DNA of 64,000 nt from Rickettsia endosymbiont of Ceutorhynchus obstrictus (GCF_964026565.1 NZ_OZ032162.1:930001-994000), one strand, 5' to 3'. Counted from the stretch's first letter, positions 51,066-60,108 are shown. The notes: generated by a model not told the origin, from the letters alone. Numbers and translations: made by a program.

Positions 51066-52325
51066 TTAAAGGATGCATCTTAAAGGCAGCGCAAGAAATT
51101 TATCTGAAAAAGTGATTATTTCATTACCGTTATAAAGTATAATACCATGCATAATTCGCGGTGCTAGTGCTTCAGATAAATCTTTAAGCCCCATAAAATG
51201 CCGGCTCTGAATAGTTTCTGTGGCTTTACACTCTAAACCACAAAATATATCACCTTTATATAGAAGAAAATCAACTTCTTTTCCTAAATGTGTACGATAA
51301 AATGCTTGCTCTACACCCGTAGTTAAGGTTAATAACTTCCTAAGTTCTGCCCATAACCATGTTTCAAATATTGCCCCATAATAGGGGCTTTTTAACAACA
51401 AATTAGGAGTTGCTATACCATTTAAATATGAAGCATAGCCTGAATCATTCATATAGATTTTAGAGGTTTTAATTAATCTTTTACGCGTATTACTAAACCA
51501 AGGCGTTAATTGATTTACTTGAAAAGTTGTTTCTAGAATCTCTAAATATCTTGATATTGTTCTTTGATCTAACCCTATTTCAATACTTAGATTCTTTTGA
51601 TTTAATAAATTACCGCTTTGTAAACCAATCAGGCGAAAAAGCTTAGCAAAAGAAACAACGTCTAAAAATCTATTTATATTTCGTACATCTCGTTCAATAT
51701 AGGCTGATTGATAAGAAGAAAACCAACGCTCACGAAATCTTTCTTGCTTTTTTAATACAACTTCCGGAAATCCACCATAGAAAATATGTTCATTTAAAAA
51801 TTGATTATTTATTTCCGGTTTATATCCTAATTCTTTAACCCATTTGTCTTTTAATTCATGAATAGTTAACCCTGAAAAAATATCTAATATAAAGGAAGAA
51901 GGTTTGTTTTGATTTAAAATTTCTCCTATGCTTAACCCTTCAAGATGTATTATATCAATGCGTCCTGCCAAGCTTTCAGATACTCCCGGGTAAGAAAAAA
52001 TATTAGCCGATCCGGTTAAAAGGAAACGACCCGGTCTTTTATCTTCATCAATTGATTTTTTTATGGCTTTTAAAAGATCGGGAGCTCTTTGAATTTCATC
52101 AATAGCAAGAGGATAATTTGAATTTTTTATAAAGCCATGAGGATCGCCAGTAGCCGCTTCTAATTGAGAAATATCATCTAAAGTAATATATGATTTAAAA
52201 ATTCCTTCATCATATAACTGCTTTACTACCGTAGACTTGCCCACTTGCCTAGCTCCAATAATAAGAACCGCAGAGAAATCTTTTAAAGATTGTTTTACAA
52301 ACGATATTATATGTCTATTAATCAT
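51066..52325 (-). CDS. AAA-family ATPase with DUF4143 domain
   Basis: 419 aa. N-terminal AAA_14 ATPase with Walker A Gly-Ala-Arg-Gln-Val-Gly-Lys-Ser-Thr (about residues 23-31), Walker B Pro-Leu-Ala-Ile-Asp-Glu-Ile-Gln, and sensor Leu-Leu-Thr-Gly-Ser-Ala-Asn. The C-terminal DUF4143 domain has a nuclease-like core, Lys-Glu-Val-Asp-Phe-Leu ... Leu-Glu-Cys-Lys-Ala. The family is widespread on mobile DNA; the cellular role is not established. Intact, ATG start. A 13-bp perfect inverted repeat begins at the base next to the start codon. The flanks are an IS remnant and a palindromic element, so it is probably acquired. Confidence 0.88.
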   Translation of the reverse strand: MINRHIISFVKQSLKDFSAVLIIGARQVGKSTVVKQLYDEGIFKSYITLDDISQLEAATGDPHGFIKNSNYPLAIDEIQRAPDLLKAIKKSIDEDKRPGRFLLTGSANIFSYPGVSESLAGRIDIIHLEGLSIGEILNQNKPSSFILDIFSGLTIHELKDKWVKELGYKPEINNQFLNEHIFYGGFPEVVLKKQERFRERWFSSYQSAYIERDVRNINRFLDVVSFAKLFRLIGLQSGNLLNQKNLSIEIGLDQRTISRYLEILETTFQVNQLTPWFSNTRKRLIKTSKIYMNDSGYASYLNGIATPNLLLKSPYYGAIFETWLWAELRKLLTLTTGVEQAFYRTHLGKEVDFLLYKGDIFCGLECKATETIQSRHFMGLKDLSEALAPRIMHGIILYNGNEIITFSDKFLALPLRCIL

Positions 52326-52363
52326 GTTGTAAATAATAACATATAAGTGCTATTATTTACAAC
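52326..52363 (-). promoter_or_regulatory. Inverted repeat abutting the DUF4143 ATPase start
   Basis: Arms GTTGTAAATAATA and TATTATTTACAAC, 13 bp each and perfect, with a 12-base spacer. The first arm begins at the base next to the ATG. This would be either an operator over the promoter or an mRNA hairpin that hides the start region. Confidence 0.65.
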
Positions 52364-52546
52364 AATAATTTTTACTTTTAATTTATCTCATTCAAATTTC
52401 TCTAAGATTTGCTTAGCATCCTGAATCTATAGGTCTGAAAGTTTTAAAAAACAAAGATACCCTATAATTATTAAAACATTTTCGTTATTTATGAAATAAA
52501 ATTTTTAAAATGAAAAATAAAATCAAATGCTATTAAGGATATGTAG

Positions 52547-52764
52547 GGCATTGTTGCATGGCTACCGGAATCGTCATTGCGAGCATTTGCGCGGAGTGTG
52601 GCAATCTAGAAAAACATAGTCATCCTGAATTTATTTCAGGATCTACTAAAAAAAGATGCTGAAACAAGTTCAGCATGACAAGGACTAGATTGTCGCTCTA
52701 GACTACGCCCCTCCTCGCAATGACGGTGTTTTTTTATAAGGATTTCGAGCCATGCAACAACGCC
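52547..52764. repeat. Four-layer nested palindromic element
   Basis: From outside in: GGCATTGTTGCATGGCT with AGCCATGCAACAACGCC; GTCATTGCGAG (52573) with CTCGCAATGAC (52714); GTGGCAATCTAG (52598) with CTAGATTGTCGC; and the central units GTCATCCTGAATTTATTTCA and CTGAAACAAGTTCAGCATGA. The remainder of the 52364-52885 gap shows no gene. Confidence 0.88.
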
Positions 52765-52885
52765 GCATTTTTACGTAAATATTGCTAATACCCTTATTGA
52801 AGATAATATTAATTATCGTTTTTTTTGTTCTATGTAATTAATTTTATTATAAATTAGGAATCCGCGTAAAATTAAATAAGTAACA

Positions 52886-53995
52886 CTACTCTTCAGATGA
52901 ATTACCTCCCAATAAGGGATTGAACATTTCTTTTTTTTCTAATCCCGCTTCATCAATGTTATTATTATTTTCTATACAAAGTAATATTTTTCCATTTTGC
53001 CTTGATGCTTGTGCTGCTTCAACTGCTTTTGTTACGTTATCGATAGTATATTCTTTTTCTACAGGTAAAACAATTTTTAACTTTACAAAAGCTTTTATCA
53101 TTTCTTGAATAATATTTTTACGATAATTTATTTCTTCGTTATACATCCATTCTCGTAAAAAATATGGTTTAATTGTTACATGTCTATAACTACTATTAGA
53201 ATAACAGGAAGACGGAAGAGGAGTACCGGATAGTAAACCATAATTTAACATAACCCCACCGTTATTTACACATTCAGCTAATAATTCACCGTCTTTTCCA
53301 CCAATTGCATCGAGAGCGTAATCTACACCTTTTCCATTAGTATATTCTAATATTACATTTTTAAAATCTTCTTCAGTTGTATTAATTACTAAAGAAGCCC
53401 CAATCTCTTTTAATTTTGTTATATAATCATTTTTACGTACAATAGATATTAAATTATACTCAAACAATTGTGCTAACTTAGCTATAATATAACCACAAGC
53501 TGAATTGCCTGCATTTATTGCTAAAGTTTTACCTTTTGTAATTTTTAACTCTTCCGTTAACATTAGCCATACGGTTAAAGGATTGATATATAGCTGTGCA
53601 GCGGTTTGATCGTTTATTTCCTTTGGTATGCAAATAACTTCTTGAGAAGAAGCTATATTATATTCTTGCCACGTCCCTTGTCCTTTTAACGGTAATACTC
53701 TAGCACCAAGCAAGTAAGAATCACGATCGTCTCCAATATCTTTAACAACACCTATTCCTTCAAATCCCGGTATTTTAGGCAATGATACTCGACTTTTATA
53801 AACCCCCTGGATAGTAAGTAAATCAGAATAATTAATAGAGCATAATTTCATTTGTACTAAAATTTCTCCTGCTCTAAGTTCCGGACGATTAACTTCTACA
53901 ACCTTTAAAACGCTTGAAGGATTCCCAAATTCTTCATATATAACAGCTTTATATTTTTGAGGGATAAAATTTTTTATAGTTTTAGAATATTTCAT
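52886..53995 (-). CDS. MDR-family dehydrogenase/enoyl reductase
   Basis: 369 aa of the medium-chain dehydrogenase/reductase superfamily, quinone oxidoreductase or 2-enoyl-thioester reductase type. The GroES-like N-terminal half has Cys-Ser-Ile-Asn-Tyr-Ser-Asp-Leu and Pro-Gly-Phe-Glu-Gly-Ile-Gly-Val-Val. The nucleotide-binding half has Ala-Gly-Asn-Ser-Ala-Cys-Gly-Tyr-Ile-Ile-Ala-Lys-Leu and Asp-Tyr-Ala-Leu-Asp-Ala-Ile-Gly-Gly. Zinc ligands of alcohol dehydrogenases are absent. It probably reduces an alpha,beta-unsaturated carbonyl with NADPH. The C-terminal about 30 residues are polar and unlike the family, perhaps an added tail. It lies in the second accessory patch. Confidence 0.8.
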   Translation of the reverse strand: MKYSKTIKNFIPQKYKAVIYEEFGNPSSVLKVVEVNRPELRAGEILVQMKLCSINYSDLLTIQGVYKSRVSLPKIPGFEGIGVVKDIGDDRDSYLLGARVLPLKGQGTWQEYNIASSQEVICIPKEINDQTAAQLYINPLTVWLMLTEELKITKGKTLAINAGNSACGYIIAKLAQLFEYNLISIVRKNDYITKLKEIGASLVINTTEEDFKNVILEYTNGKGVDYALDAIGGKDGELLAECVNNGGVMLNYGLLSGTPLPSSCYSNSSYRHVTIKPYFLREWMYNEEINYRKNIIQEMIKAFVKLKIVLPVEKEYTIDNVTKAVEAAQASRQNGKILLCIENNNNIDEAGLEKKEMFNPLLGGNSSEE

Positions 53996-54185
53996 CTACC
54001 TTTTCTCCACAAAGAAGGGTATTTTATTCTTTTTAAGTAGGATTTTCTCAGAAGGAACTAAAATATTATCTACAAAATCTTTAATCTTTGACTTTAAATT
54101 TAAATAATTTATATTCTTCTTCCGTCATCATATTTAATAATCTCTCTGTAAAGCAGAATGCTTATAATGAATTAATAATAGCAAT

Positions 54186-55502
54186 ATGTCAAAAACACAC
54201 AATGAAATTCAAGGGAAATTTAAAAATAATAGTATCTCTTTAAAAGTAGCTTTGCTTACTTCATTAGGCTCCGGGCTTGAATATTACGATTTTGTTATAT
54301 ACGGAATGATGGCTAAATATTTATCGGATATTTTTTTCTCTATGCATGATAGCTTAAGCGGCATTATTCAAACTTTTATAGTTTTTGCCGTAGGATATTT
54401 AATTAGACCGTTTGGAGGAACTATTATAGGCATGATAGCCGATACTTACGGGCGAAAAAAAACATTTGTTGCTACTATGCTAGCAATGGGATTTTCAACA
54501 ATGGGAATCGGCTTGCTACCGACCTATAATCAGGTAGGAATTATTGCACCTATTGGACTATTATTATGTCGCTTATGTCAAGGTATATCTTTAGGTGCTG
54601 AATTACCCGGCGCTACTACCATTATTAGCGAATATGCTCCTGCTAATAAATTAGGTAGATTATGTAGCGTAATGCTATCAAGTATCAGTATAGGCGCACT
54701 TATGGCTACAGCAATGGTGGCTATATTAAATAAACTATATAGCTATAAAGAAATTATTGAATGGGTATGGCGAGTACCTTTTATAATAGGAGGAGTATTG
54801 GCTATAATTTCTTACTATATTCGTAAAAATATTAGTGAAACACCGGAATTTCTACAAGAAGAGAATAGCCGAAATAAAAAAACTAACACTAATTTATTAC
54901 TACCGTTAAAGTTATTACTGTCGCAAAACTTACCTACAATAGCTATAGGTTTCGGATTAGTATTTTTTCATGCTAATTTGGTTATTATAAATCTATATTT
55001 TCCTGTTTATATCAATAAATATTTTAATTATGAATTAGCTGATATCTACAGTAGTATGACGGTTAGTATGGTAACCTCTTTTATCTTTACAATTATTTTT
55101 GGCTGGTTGTCGGATTATATTTCAAAGTTAAAAATTTTATTATTCTCTTTAATATTTTTCAGCATATTTTTATTTTTATCGTTTACTTTACTTAATTATA
55201 AAACTTTTTGGTCACTGCAAATATTTTTTATAATCTATCAATTATTTATTTCTCTTTTTTTTACTAGCTACATGCCTATATTATCACGTTTATTTGCTAC
55301 TAAAATGCGCTACACCGCTACAGCCTTAATTTATAATAGTGCTTATTCAGTAGCAAGCTTCATTCCGATTATAGCTTCTTATTTATTAGAAAAATATCAA
55401 TCTCCTTTAATTTTAGGTATTTTCTTTATGGTAAGTATAACTCTTGCGCTTATTTCTGTTACAGCGATAATGATTCAAAATAAAAAGATAATATATTATT
55501 AG
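54186..55502 (+). CDS. ProP-like MFS transporter
   Basis: 438 aa with twelve hydrophobic segments. Family marks: Ser-Gly-Leu-Glu-Tyr-Tyr-Asp-Phe-Val-Ile-Tyr-Gly in helix 1, Ile-Ala-Asp-Thr-Tyr-Gly-Arg-Lys-Lys in loop 2-3, Arg-Leu-Cys-Gln-Gly-Ile-Ser-Leu-Gly-Ala-Glu in helix 4. Complete. Substrate unknown; relatives move osmolytes or carboxylates with protons. The stop codon lies in the first copy of a 77-bp perfect tandem duplication, so the end of the gene was part of a recent duplication. Confidence 0.87.
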   Translation: MSKTHNEIQGKFKNNSISLKVALLTSLGSGLEYYDFVIYGMMAKYLSDIFFSMHDSLSGIIQTFIVFAVGYLIRPFGGTIIGMIADTYGRKKTFVATMLAMGFSTMGIGLLPTYNQVGIIAPIGLLLCRLCQGISLGAELPGATTIISEYAPANKLGRLCSVMLSSISIGALMATAMVAILNKLYSYKEIIEWVWRVPFIIGGVLAIISYYIRKNISETPEFLQEENSRNKKTNTNLLLPLKLLLSQNLPTIAIGFGLVFFHANLVIINLYFPVYINKYFNYELADIYSSMTVSMVTSFIFTIIFGWLSDYISKLKILLFSLIFFSIFLFLSFTLLNYKTFWSLQIFFIIYQLFISLFFTSYMPILSRLFATKMRYTATALIYNSAYSVASFIPIIASYLLEKYQSPLILGIFFMVSITLALISVTAIMIQNKKIIYY

Positions 55503-55652
55503 ATATGTCTTACTAATAAACTCTAGTGTTTTATGACTTTAACAAACTTGGTTCAGGGTTTAGTTATAATGATAGTTAGATATGTCTTACTAATAAACTC
55601 TAGTGTTTTATGACTTTAACAAACTTGGTTCAGGGTTTAGTTATAATGATAG
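55499..55652. repeat. Perfect 77-bp tandem duplication
   Basis: Copies 55499-55575 and 55576-55652 are identical and contain the stop codon of the upstream MFS gene. Identity over the whole unit points to a recent event. Confidence 0.95.
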
Positions 55653-55741
55653 GCAGACTACCACCATCAAATAAAGAATCACAACCAAACGTAGAAGCAA
55701 TAAAAAAATCTCTTCAAGAATTGGAAAAGTGGATTACTTAG
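55646..55741 (+). CDS. 31-aa frame, possible gene remnant
   Basis: Met-Ile-Gly-Arg-Leu-Pro-Pro-Ser-Asn ... Leu-Glu-Lys-Trp-Ile-Thr. A polar helical peptide without a recognised family. It starts in the last bases of the duplicated unit and overlaps the end of the Fic gene on the other strand by 8 bp. It may be the 3' end of a lost gene. Confidence 0.25.
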   Translation: MIGRLPPSNKESQPNVEAIKKSLQELEKWIT

Positions 55742-56834
55742 TACTTTTTTTAATTTTATTTGTAAGCTTATAACGTGTAGCTTTACCTTGTCCTAATCGA
55801 TTTAAACGTTTTAAATCCACTAATTTTTTAATTATAGACTCAACGGTACGTTCAGGAAACCCTAATGCGTTGACAGCATCTTTGCGGCTAAATTCTTCGA
55901 TTCCTTCATTAATCCAGTTCCATAGAGCTAGCTGTTTTGCAGACAATAAATATTCTATATTATCCTCTTCAATAATTTGTAATGCTTGAGTACTTTGTAA
56001 TTTAACGATATTTAAAAAAAATTTTAACCAAGAAGTAATATCTTCTAATTCTGTTTTCCATGTAGATTGAGTTTTATTAAGTGCTACATAATAATCAGTT
56101 TTATTTGCCTCTATAATGCGTTCATGAGAAACAATTTGAGTAAATAAATATCCATGCTTTAAAAGTAGTAGATTAGTTAACAATCTACTCGTCCTACCAT
56201 TTCCATCTTGAAATGGGTGGATTGCTAAATACTCAAAAATAAAATTAGCAATAAGGATAAGCGGATGTTTTACTTTATTAGTAAAAGCCCAATTATACCA
56301 ATCTATTAATTCTTGCATTTCTTTTTTTACCAAATAAGGTGGAGTCGGATCAAATATTACGCCAATTATATTACCATTATAATCTTTTGCTTCTACTCGG
56401 TTTGATCCAAATTTATAATTTCCTTTATGCCGTATATCCTTTTCACTATAAACCAACATGTCACTATGCAGCTTTAACACAAATGATTCTGTAATATAGA
56501 TTTCTTGATAATTATTAAATATCAATTCAAGACATTGTATATACCCAACTATTTCCTGCTCATCACGCGTTTTAAATTTTTGAACACGCAAACCTCTGTA
56601 TAAACTTTCTACTTGAGTATCAGTAAGCTTATTACCTTCAATACGATTAGAAGCCCCTGTAGATGTTATAATTACTGAACGTGTGAGTCGATCGATTGTT
56701 TGAGGTAAAAGCTTTTCGGTGATTTGCCAACTATTTTTTACTCCATCAATTTCAGAAATTGTAGTATATATTTCTTCAACAACAGAGGGGTTTAAATTTA
56801 GTCTTTTGTGTATACGAAAATCTTGCCAGTTCAT
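55734..56834 (-). CDS. Fic-domain protein (AMP transferase family)
   Basis: 366 aa. The Fic motif His-Pro-Phe-Gln-Asp-Gly-Asn-Gly-Arg-Thr-Ser-Arg lies at residues 206-217 with catalytic His206. An N-terminal inhibitory motif Ser62-x-x-x-Glu66-Gly67 is visible, so this is a class II Fic enzyme with its own brake. A winged-helix-like C-terminal region (about 290-355; Phe-Pro-Glu-Arg-Thr-Val) probably binds DNA. Fic enzymes usually transfer AMP to Tyr/Thr/Ser of target proteins. Target unknown; bacterial regulation or host action are both possible. A palindrome lies a few bases upstream of the start. Confidence 0.88.
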   Translation of the reverse strand: MNWQDFRIHKRLNLNPSVVEEIYTTISEIDGVKNSWQITEKLLPQTIDRLTRSVIITSTGASNRIEGNKLTDTQVESLYRGLRVQKFKTRDEQEIVGYIQCLELIFNNYQEIYITESFVLKLHSDMLVYSEKDIRHKGNYKFGSNRVEAKDYNGNIIGVIFDPTPPYLVKKEMQELIDWYNWAFTNKVKHPLILIANFIFEYLAIHPFQDGNGRTSRLLTNLLLLKHGYLFTQIVSHERIIEANKTDYYVALNKTQSTWKTELEDITSWLKFFLNIVKLQSTQALQIIEEDNIEYLLSAKQLALWNWINEGIEEFSRKDAVNALGFPERTVESIIKKLVDLKRLNRLGQGKATRYKLTNKIKKSTK

Positions 56835-56841
56835 TGTTTAC

Positions 56842-56862
56842 CTCACATTACACTTATGTGAG
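56842..56862 (-). promoter_or_regulatory. Palindrome upstream of the Fic gene
   Basis: CTCACAT, 7-base spacer, ATGTGAG, 7 bases before the ATG. It is a plausible operator for the protein's own C-terminal winged helix. Confidence 0.5.
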
Positions 56863-56928
56863 ATAATGTTAGATCATGTGGCTAAAGTCAATAAATATTG
56901 TTTATTTTTAATATAAAATAGAACAAAG

Positions 56929-56979
56929 AAAGGAGATAAAATAAGAAATATATTAACGGAGGCCCGAGCTGAAATTAAT
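56929..56979 (+). pseudogene. Short sca4-like C-terminal remnant
   Basis: The frame Lys-Gly-Asp-Lys-Ile-Arg-Asn-Ile-Leu-Thr-Glu-Ala-Arg-Ala-Glu-Ile-Asn closely parallels Lys-Gly-Asp-Val-Ser-Ile-Arg-Ala-Val-Leu-Thr-Glu-Ala-Arg-Gly-Lys-Ile-Asn of Sca4 in this window, with a one-residue gap. No start codon and no larger frame. It may be the end of a lost sca4 paralogue or a duplicated piece. Confidence 0.45.
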
Positions 56980-57085
56980 AAATATCTATGTTTTACTTTC
57001 CATAATATAGATTATAGAACTTTTGTAATATCTATATCTTAAATCTAATCTAGTCAAAGCTTAATTTTTGTAATATAATATTATT

Positions 57086-58060
57086 ATGACCAATATGACC
57101 AAAAAGATTAATAATAATTATTCGGCTATTGCTAAAAGAGTTATCTTCGCAGAAGCTAGCGCTTTACAAAAATTATCCGACAATATACCGAATGATTTTG
57201 ATAAAATTATAAATTATCTTTTACATTTTAAAGGCAGAGTAATTTTGACCGGTATGGGTAAAAGCGGTTATATTGCCAGGAAAATAGCAGCTAGCTTTGC
57301 CTCGACGGGTATGCCGGCTTTTTATCTTCATCCGGCAGAAGCAAGCCATGGCGACCTAGGTATGGTAACCTCTGATGATTTGGTTATTATGCTATCTAAT
57401 TCCGGTGAGACTAAAGAATTAATTAATATAATTGAATATTGCCGAAACTTGTCCATAAAAATTGTGGCCATGACGATGAACGCTACTTCTAATTTAGCAC
57501 AAAAAAGTGATTTTTTATTGATAGTTCCGAAATATGCGGAAGCTTCGTTAATCGGCGCCCCTACTATTTCTTCCTTAATAATGCTGTCACTCGGTGATGC
57601 TTTAATAACTGCAGTACATGAAGAGCGTGGCTTTACTAAAGATGATTTTCGGCTATATCATCCGGGCGGCAAGATTGGAGCAAATCTGACAAAAATCGGT
57701 GATTTGATGCGTACCGGTGATCAAATACCTTTAGTATATGAAGACACGCCTTTTACCGATACTATAATCATAATGAATGAAAAATGCTTGGGGTGTGCTT
57801 TAGTAGTTGATAAAGACTTACATTTACTAGGAATTATAACGGACGGCGATTTGCGTCGTCATATTAACGATAAGATAAATGCAAAATTTGCGATCGATAT
57901 AATGACTAAAAATCCTACTTATATTTCGCCGTTTATCTTTGCCAAAGATGCATTGGATTTGATAAAAAACGAAAAGATCACTAATATACCGGTAGTTTTG
58001 AATAATATAGTTAAAGGTATTGTTCATATTCATGATTTACTAAGAAGCGGGGTTAGTTAA
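57086..58060 (+). CDS. kdsD: D-arabinose-5-phosphate isomerase
   Basis: 324 aa. Converts ribulose-5-phosphate to arabinose-5-phosphate, the first step to Kdo of LPS. An SIS domain (about residues 40-180; Thr-Gly-Met-Gly-Lys-Ser-Gly-Tyr-Ile-Ala-Arg-Lys-Ile-Ala, and His-Gly-Asp-Leu-Gly-Met) is followed by two CBS domains (about 205-320). This is the KpsF/GutQ/KdsD layout. It lies upstream of lptC-lptA-lptB in the same direction, as in many proteobacteria, but with a palindromic cluster of about 180 bp in between. Confidence 0.94.
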   Translation: MTNMTKKINNNYSAIAKRVIFAEASALQKLSDNIPNDFDKIINYLLHFKGRVILTGMGKSGYIARKIAASFASTGMPAFYLHPAEASHGDLGMVTSDDLVIMLSNSGETKELINIIEYCRNLSIKIVAMTMNATSNLAQKSDFLLIVPKYAEASLIGAPTISSLIMLSLGDALITAVHEERGFTKDDFRLYHPGGKIGANLTKIGDLMRTGDQIPLVYEDTPFTDTIIIMNEKCLGCALVVDKDLHLLGIITDGDLRRHINDKINAKFAIDIMTKNPTYISPFIFAKDALDLIKNEKITNIPVVLNNIVKGIVHIHDLLRSGVS

Positions 58061-58079
58061 ACTGGATCGTCATTTTTTT

Positions 58080-58255
58080 GATGTCCTTCCCGCTGCTTAC
58101 TATGTCATTCCTGCGTAGGCGGGAATCCAGGCTTTTCTTTGTCATGCTGAACAAGTTTGCCGCATCTATTAAAAGATCCTGAAATAAATTCAGGATGACT
58201 ATAATTTTTCTAGATTCCCGTTTTCACGGGAATGACATAGAACATGCTAACCGAC
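58080..58255. repeat. Nested palindromic cluster between kdsD and lptC
   Basis: CATTCCTGCGTAGGCGGGAA with the facing TAGATTCCCGTTTTCACGGG, and inside them a GTCATGCTGAAC unit and CCTGAAATAAATTCAGGATG. Same families as elsewhere in the window. Confidence 0.8.
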
Positions 58256-58298
58256 CAGCCGGAAATAACACCATAACAACCCACATATAAATATCCGT

Positions 58299-58913
58299 AT
58301 GTTATCTTATAAAATAAAAACTGCTTCATTAAAAATTTTCTCTTTTTTATGCATAATAGGAATTTTATATATCGGATATATATTAATAAAAAATACTTCT
58401 AATATGATTGAAAAACACGATCACAAGCTAAATACTCCCCTATCCTCTTCCGCCAAGGTCAATCATGCTACCGAGCATAATCTAGAATATAAAATTATAT
58501 TAAAAGATTCTGTTTTTGAAGGGCTGAATAAAAATTTAAATTCATATACAGTTAAAGCCGAGCAAGCTATAAAAGATTCAGATGATAAATATAAATTAGA
58601 TAAAATAAATGTATTGTATGAATTAAATGACAACCGCCTGCTTACTATTAATGCAAAAAACGGTTTTTTAAATAAGGAATCAAACATTTTAAACTTACAA
58701 AATGATGTAAAAGTTTTTTTAGAAGATATAGTATTTAATACTAATGACGCACAAATTGATTTAATTCAAAAAGATATAGTAAGTAACTCTTCCGTCACAT
58801 TAACTTATAAAAATTCTAGTGTAATATCAAATAGTTTTAGTACTCAAAATGATAATAATCTTATAATTTTTAAAGGGAATGTTTTTACAACTATCAATCT
58901 ATTAAATTTTTAA
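58299..58913 (+). CDS. lptC: LPS export protein LptC
   Basis: 204 aa. A single N-terminal membrane helix (about residues 12-30) anchors the periplasmic beta-jellyroll that receives LPS from LptB2FG and passes it to LptA. Segments such as Leu-Asn-Ala-Lys-Asn-Gly-Phe-Leu-Asn and Asn-Leu-Gln-Asn-Asp-Val-Lys-Val fit LptC. Sequence identity in this family is low, so context is important: it is directly followed by lptA and lptB. ATG start; the stop lies 8 bases before the lptA ATG. Confidence 0.88.
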   Translation: MLSYKIKTASLKIFSFLCIIGILYIGYILIKNTSNMIEKHDHKLNTPLSSSAKVNHATEHNLEYKIILKDSVFEGLNKNLNSYTVKAEQAIKDSDDKYKLDKINVLYELNDNRLLTINAKNGFLNKESNILNLQNDVKVFLEDIVFNTNDAQIDLIQKDIVSNSSVTLTYKNSSVISNSFSTQNDNNLIIFKGNVFTTINLLNF

Positions 58914-58921
58914 TTGGAATT

Positions 58922-59386
58922 ATGTTTATGTTCCGGTTTAGATTTAAATATAAGATACTATTTATTTTACTGTTTTTATTCGGAACGGAAATATTTGCAA
59001 AAGAGCAAGAAGTTAAAGCTCTTCCTTCTAATCTATATATACAATCCGATAGTTTAATTATCGATAGAATAAAGCAGAAAATAGAATATATAGGAAAAGT
59101 AATCGTATATTTTGAGGATGCAGTATTAAGAACAGAGATATTAGAAGTTATTTATAAAATAGAAGGAAATGAAAAAACCGTTGATCGTATTATTATTCCG
59201 ACAAAATTAACGGTAAAGAGAGAAATGCATGATGAATTATTAATTGCCGATTCGGCAGAATATTTTTTAGACAATAAACAACTTATTTTACTCGGTAACG
59301 TAATATTACAGCATGACGGTAGTATTTTAAAAACCGATAAACTAATTTATTATATTGATTTAGACACTGCAATGAAAAAAAATTAA
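58922..59386 (+). CDS. lptA: LPS transport periplasmic protein LptA
   Basis: 154 aa. The N-terminal hydrophobic signal peptide has a likely cleavage after Ile-Phe-Ala (about residue 26). The mature part is an OstA-like jellyroll (Leu-Tyr-Ile-Gln-Ser-Asp-Ser-Leu; Ala-Glu-Tyr-Phe-Leu-Asp-Asn-Lys-Gln-Leu-Ile-Leu-Leu-Gly-Asn-Val) that bridges LPS across the periplasm. The stop codon shares a base with the lptB ATG (TAATG), so translation is coupled. It belongs to the kdsD-lptC-lptA-lptB cluster. Confidence 0.9.
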   Translation: MFMFRFRFKYKILFILLFLFGTEIFAKEQEVKALPSNLYIQSDSLIIDRIKQKIEYIGKVIVYFEDAVLRTEILEVIYKIEGNEKTVDRIIIPTKLTVKREMHDELLIADSAEYFLDNKQLILLGNVILQHDGSILKTDKLIYYIDLDTAMKKN

Positions 59387-60108
59387 TGGATAAATTAGAA
59401 ATTAAAAATATATCAAAATCCTATAAAAAAAGGATGATACTGAGCGACATTTCTCTTGAGCTAAATAAAGGTGAAGTGGTTGGATTATTCGGTCCCAACG
59501 GAGCAGGAAAAACTACTTGTTTTAGTATTATTATCGGGTTAATGAAACCCGACAAAGGGAAATTATTATTAAATAATAAAAATATTACTAATTTACCGAT
59601 ATATTTAAGAGCAAGATTAGGTCTTGGTTATCTTCTTCAAGAACCTTCAATTTTTCGTGGGTTATCGGTCAAGGATAATATTAAGGCAATATTAGAAATA
59701 TCCGAAAACGATAAAGAAATAATTGAACAAAAAACAAATGATTTATTAAAGAAATTTTCTATTTTACATTTAAAAGATTTACCTGCCGTAGGGTTATCGG
59801 GCGGGGAGAGGCGTAGGCTTGAAATTGCTAGAACTTTGGCTATCGAACCTAAATTTATTATGTTAGATGAGCCGCTTGCAGGGATTGATCCCCTTGCCGT
59901 TTCAGATATAAAAAACCTAATTACTTATTTACGTGAGTTTAATATCGGTATTTTAATTACCGATCATAATGTACGCGATACCTTAGATATTGTAGATCGA
60001 GCTTATGTTATTTTTGACGGCAAAGTACTATTAGAAGGTAATTCAAAAGAAGTAGCTACAAGCGCGGAAGTAAAAAAAGTATATCTAGGAAATACTTTTA
60101 GCTTATAA
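59386..60108 (+). CDS. lptB: LPS export ABC transporter ATPase LptB
   Basis: 240 aa, standard length. ATPase that powers LPS extraction from the inner membrane. Walker A Gly-Pro-Asn-Gly-Ala-Gly-Lys-Thr-Thr, Q-loop Leu-Leu-Gln-Glu-Pro-Ser-Ile-Phe, signature Leu-Ser-Gly-Gly-Glu-Arg-Arg-Arg, Walker B Phe-Ile-Met-Leu-Asp-Glu-Pro, and the LptB-specific Asp-His-Asn-Val-Arg-Asp-Thr-Leu at the H-loop. The start codon overlaps the lptA stop. Confidence 0.97.
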   Translation: MDKLEIKNISKSYKKRMILSDISLELNKGEVVGLFGPNGAGKTTCFSIIIGLMKPDKGKLLLNNKNITNLPIYLRARLGLGYLLQEPSIFRGLSVKDNIKAILEISENDKEIIEQKTNDLLKKFSILHLKDLPAVGLSGGERRRLEIARTLAIEPKFIMLDEPLAGIDPLAVSDIKNLITYLREFNIGILITDHNVRDTLDIVDRAYVIFDGKVLLEGNSKEVATSAEVKKVYLGNTFSL

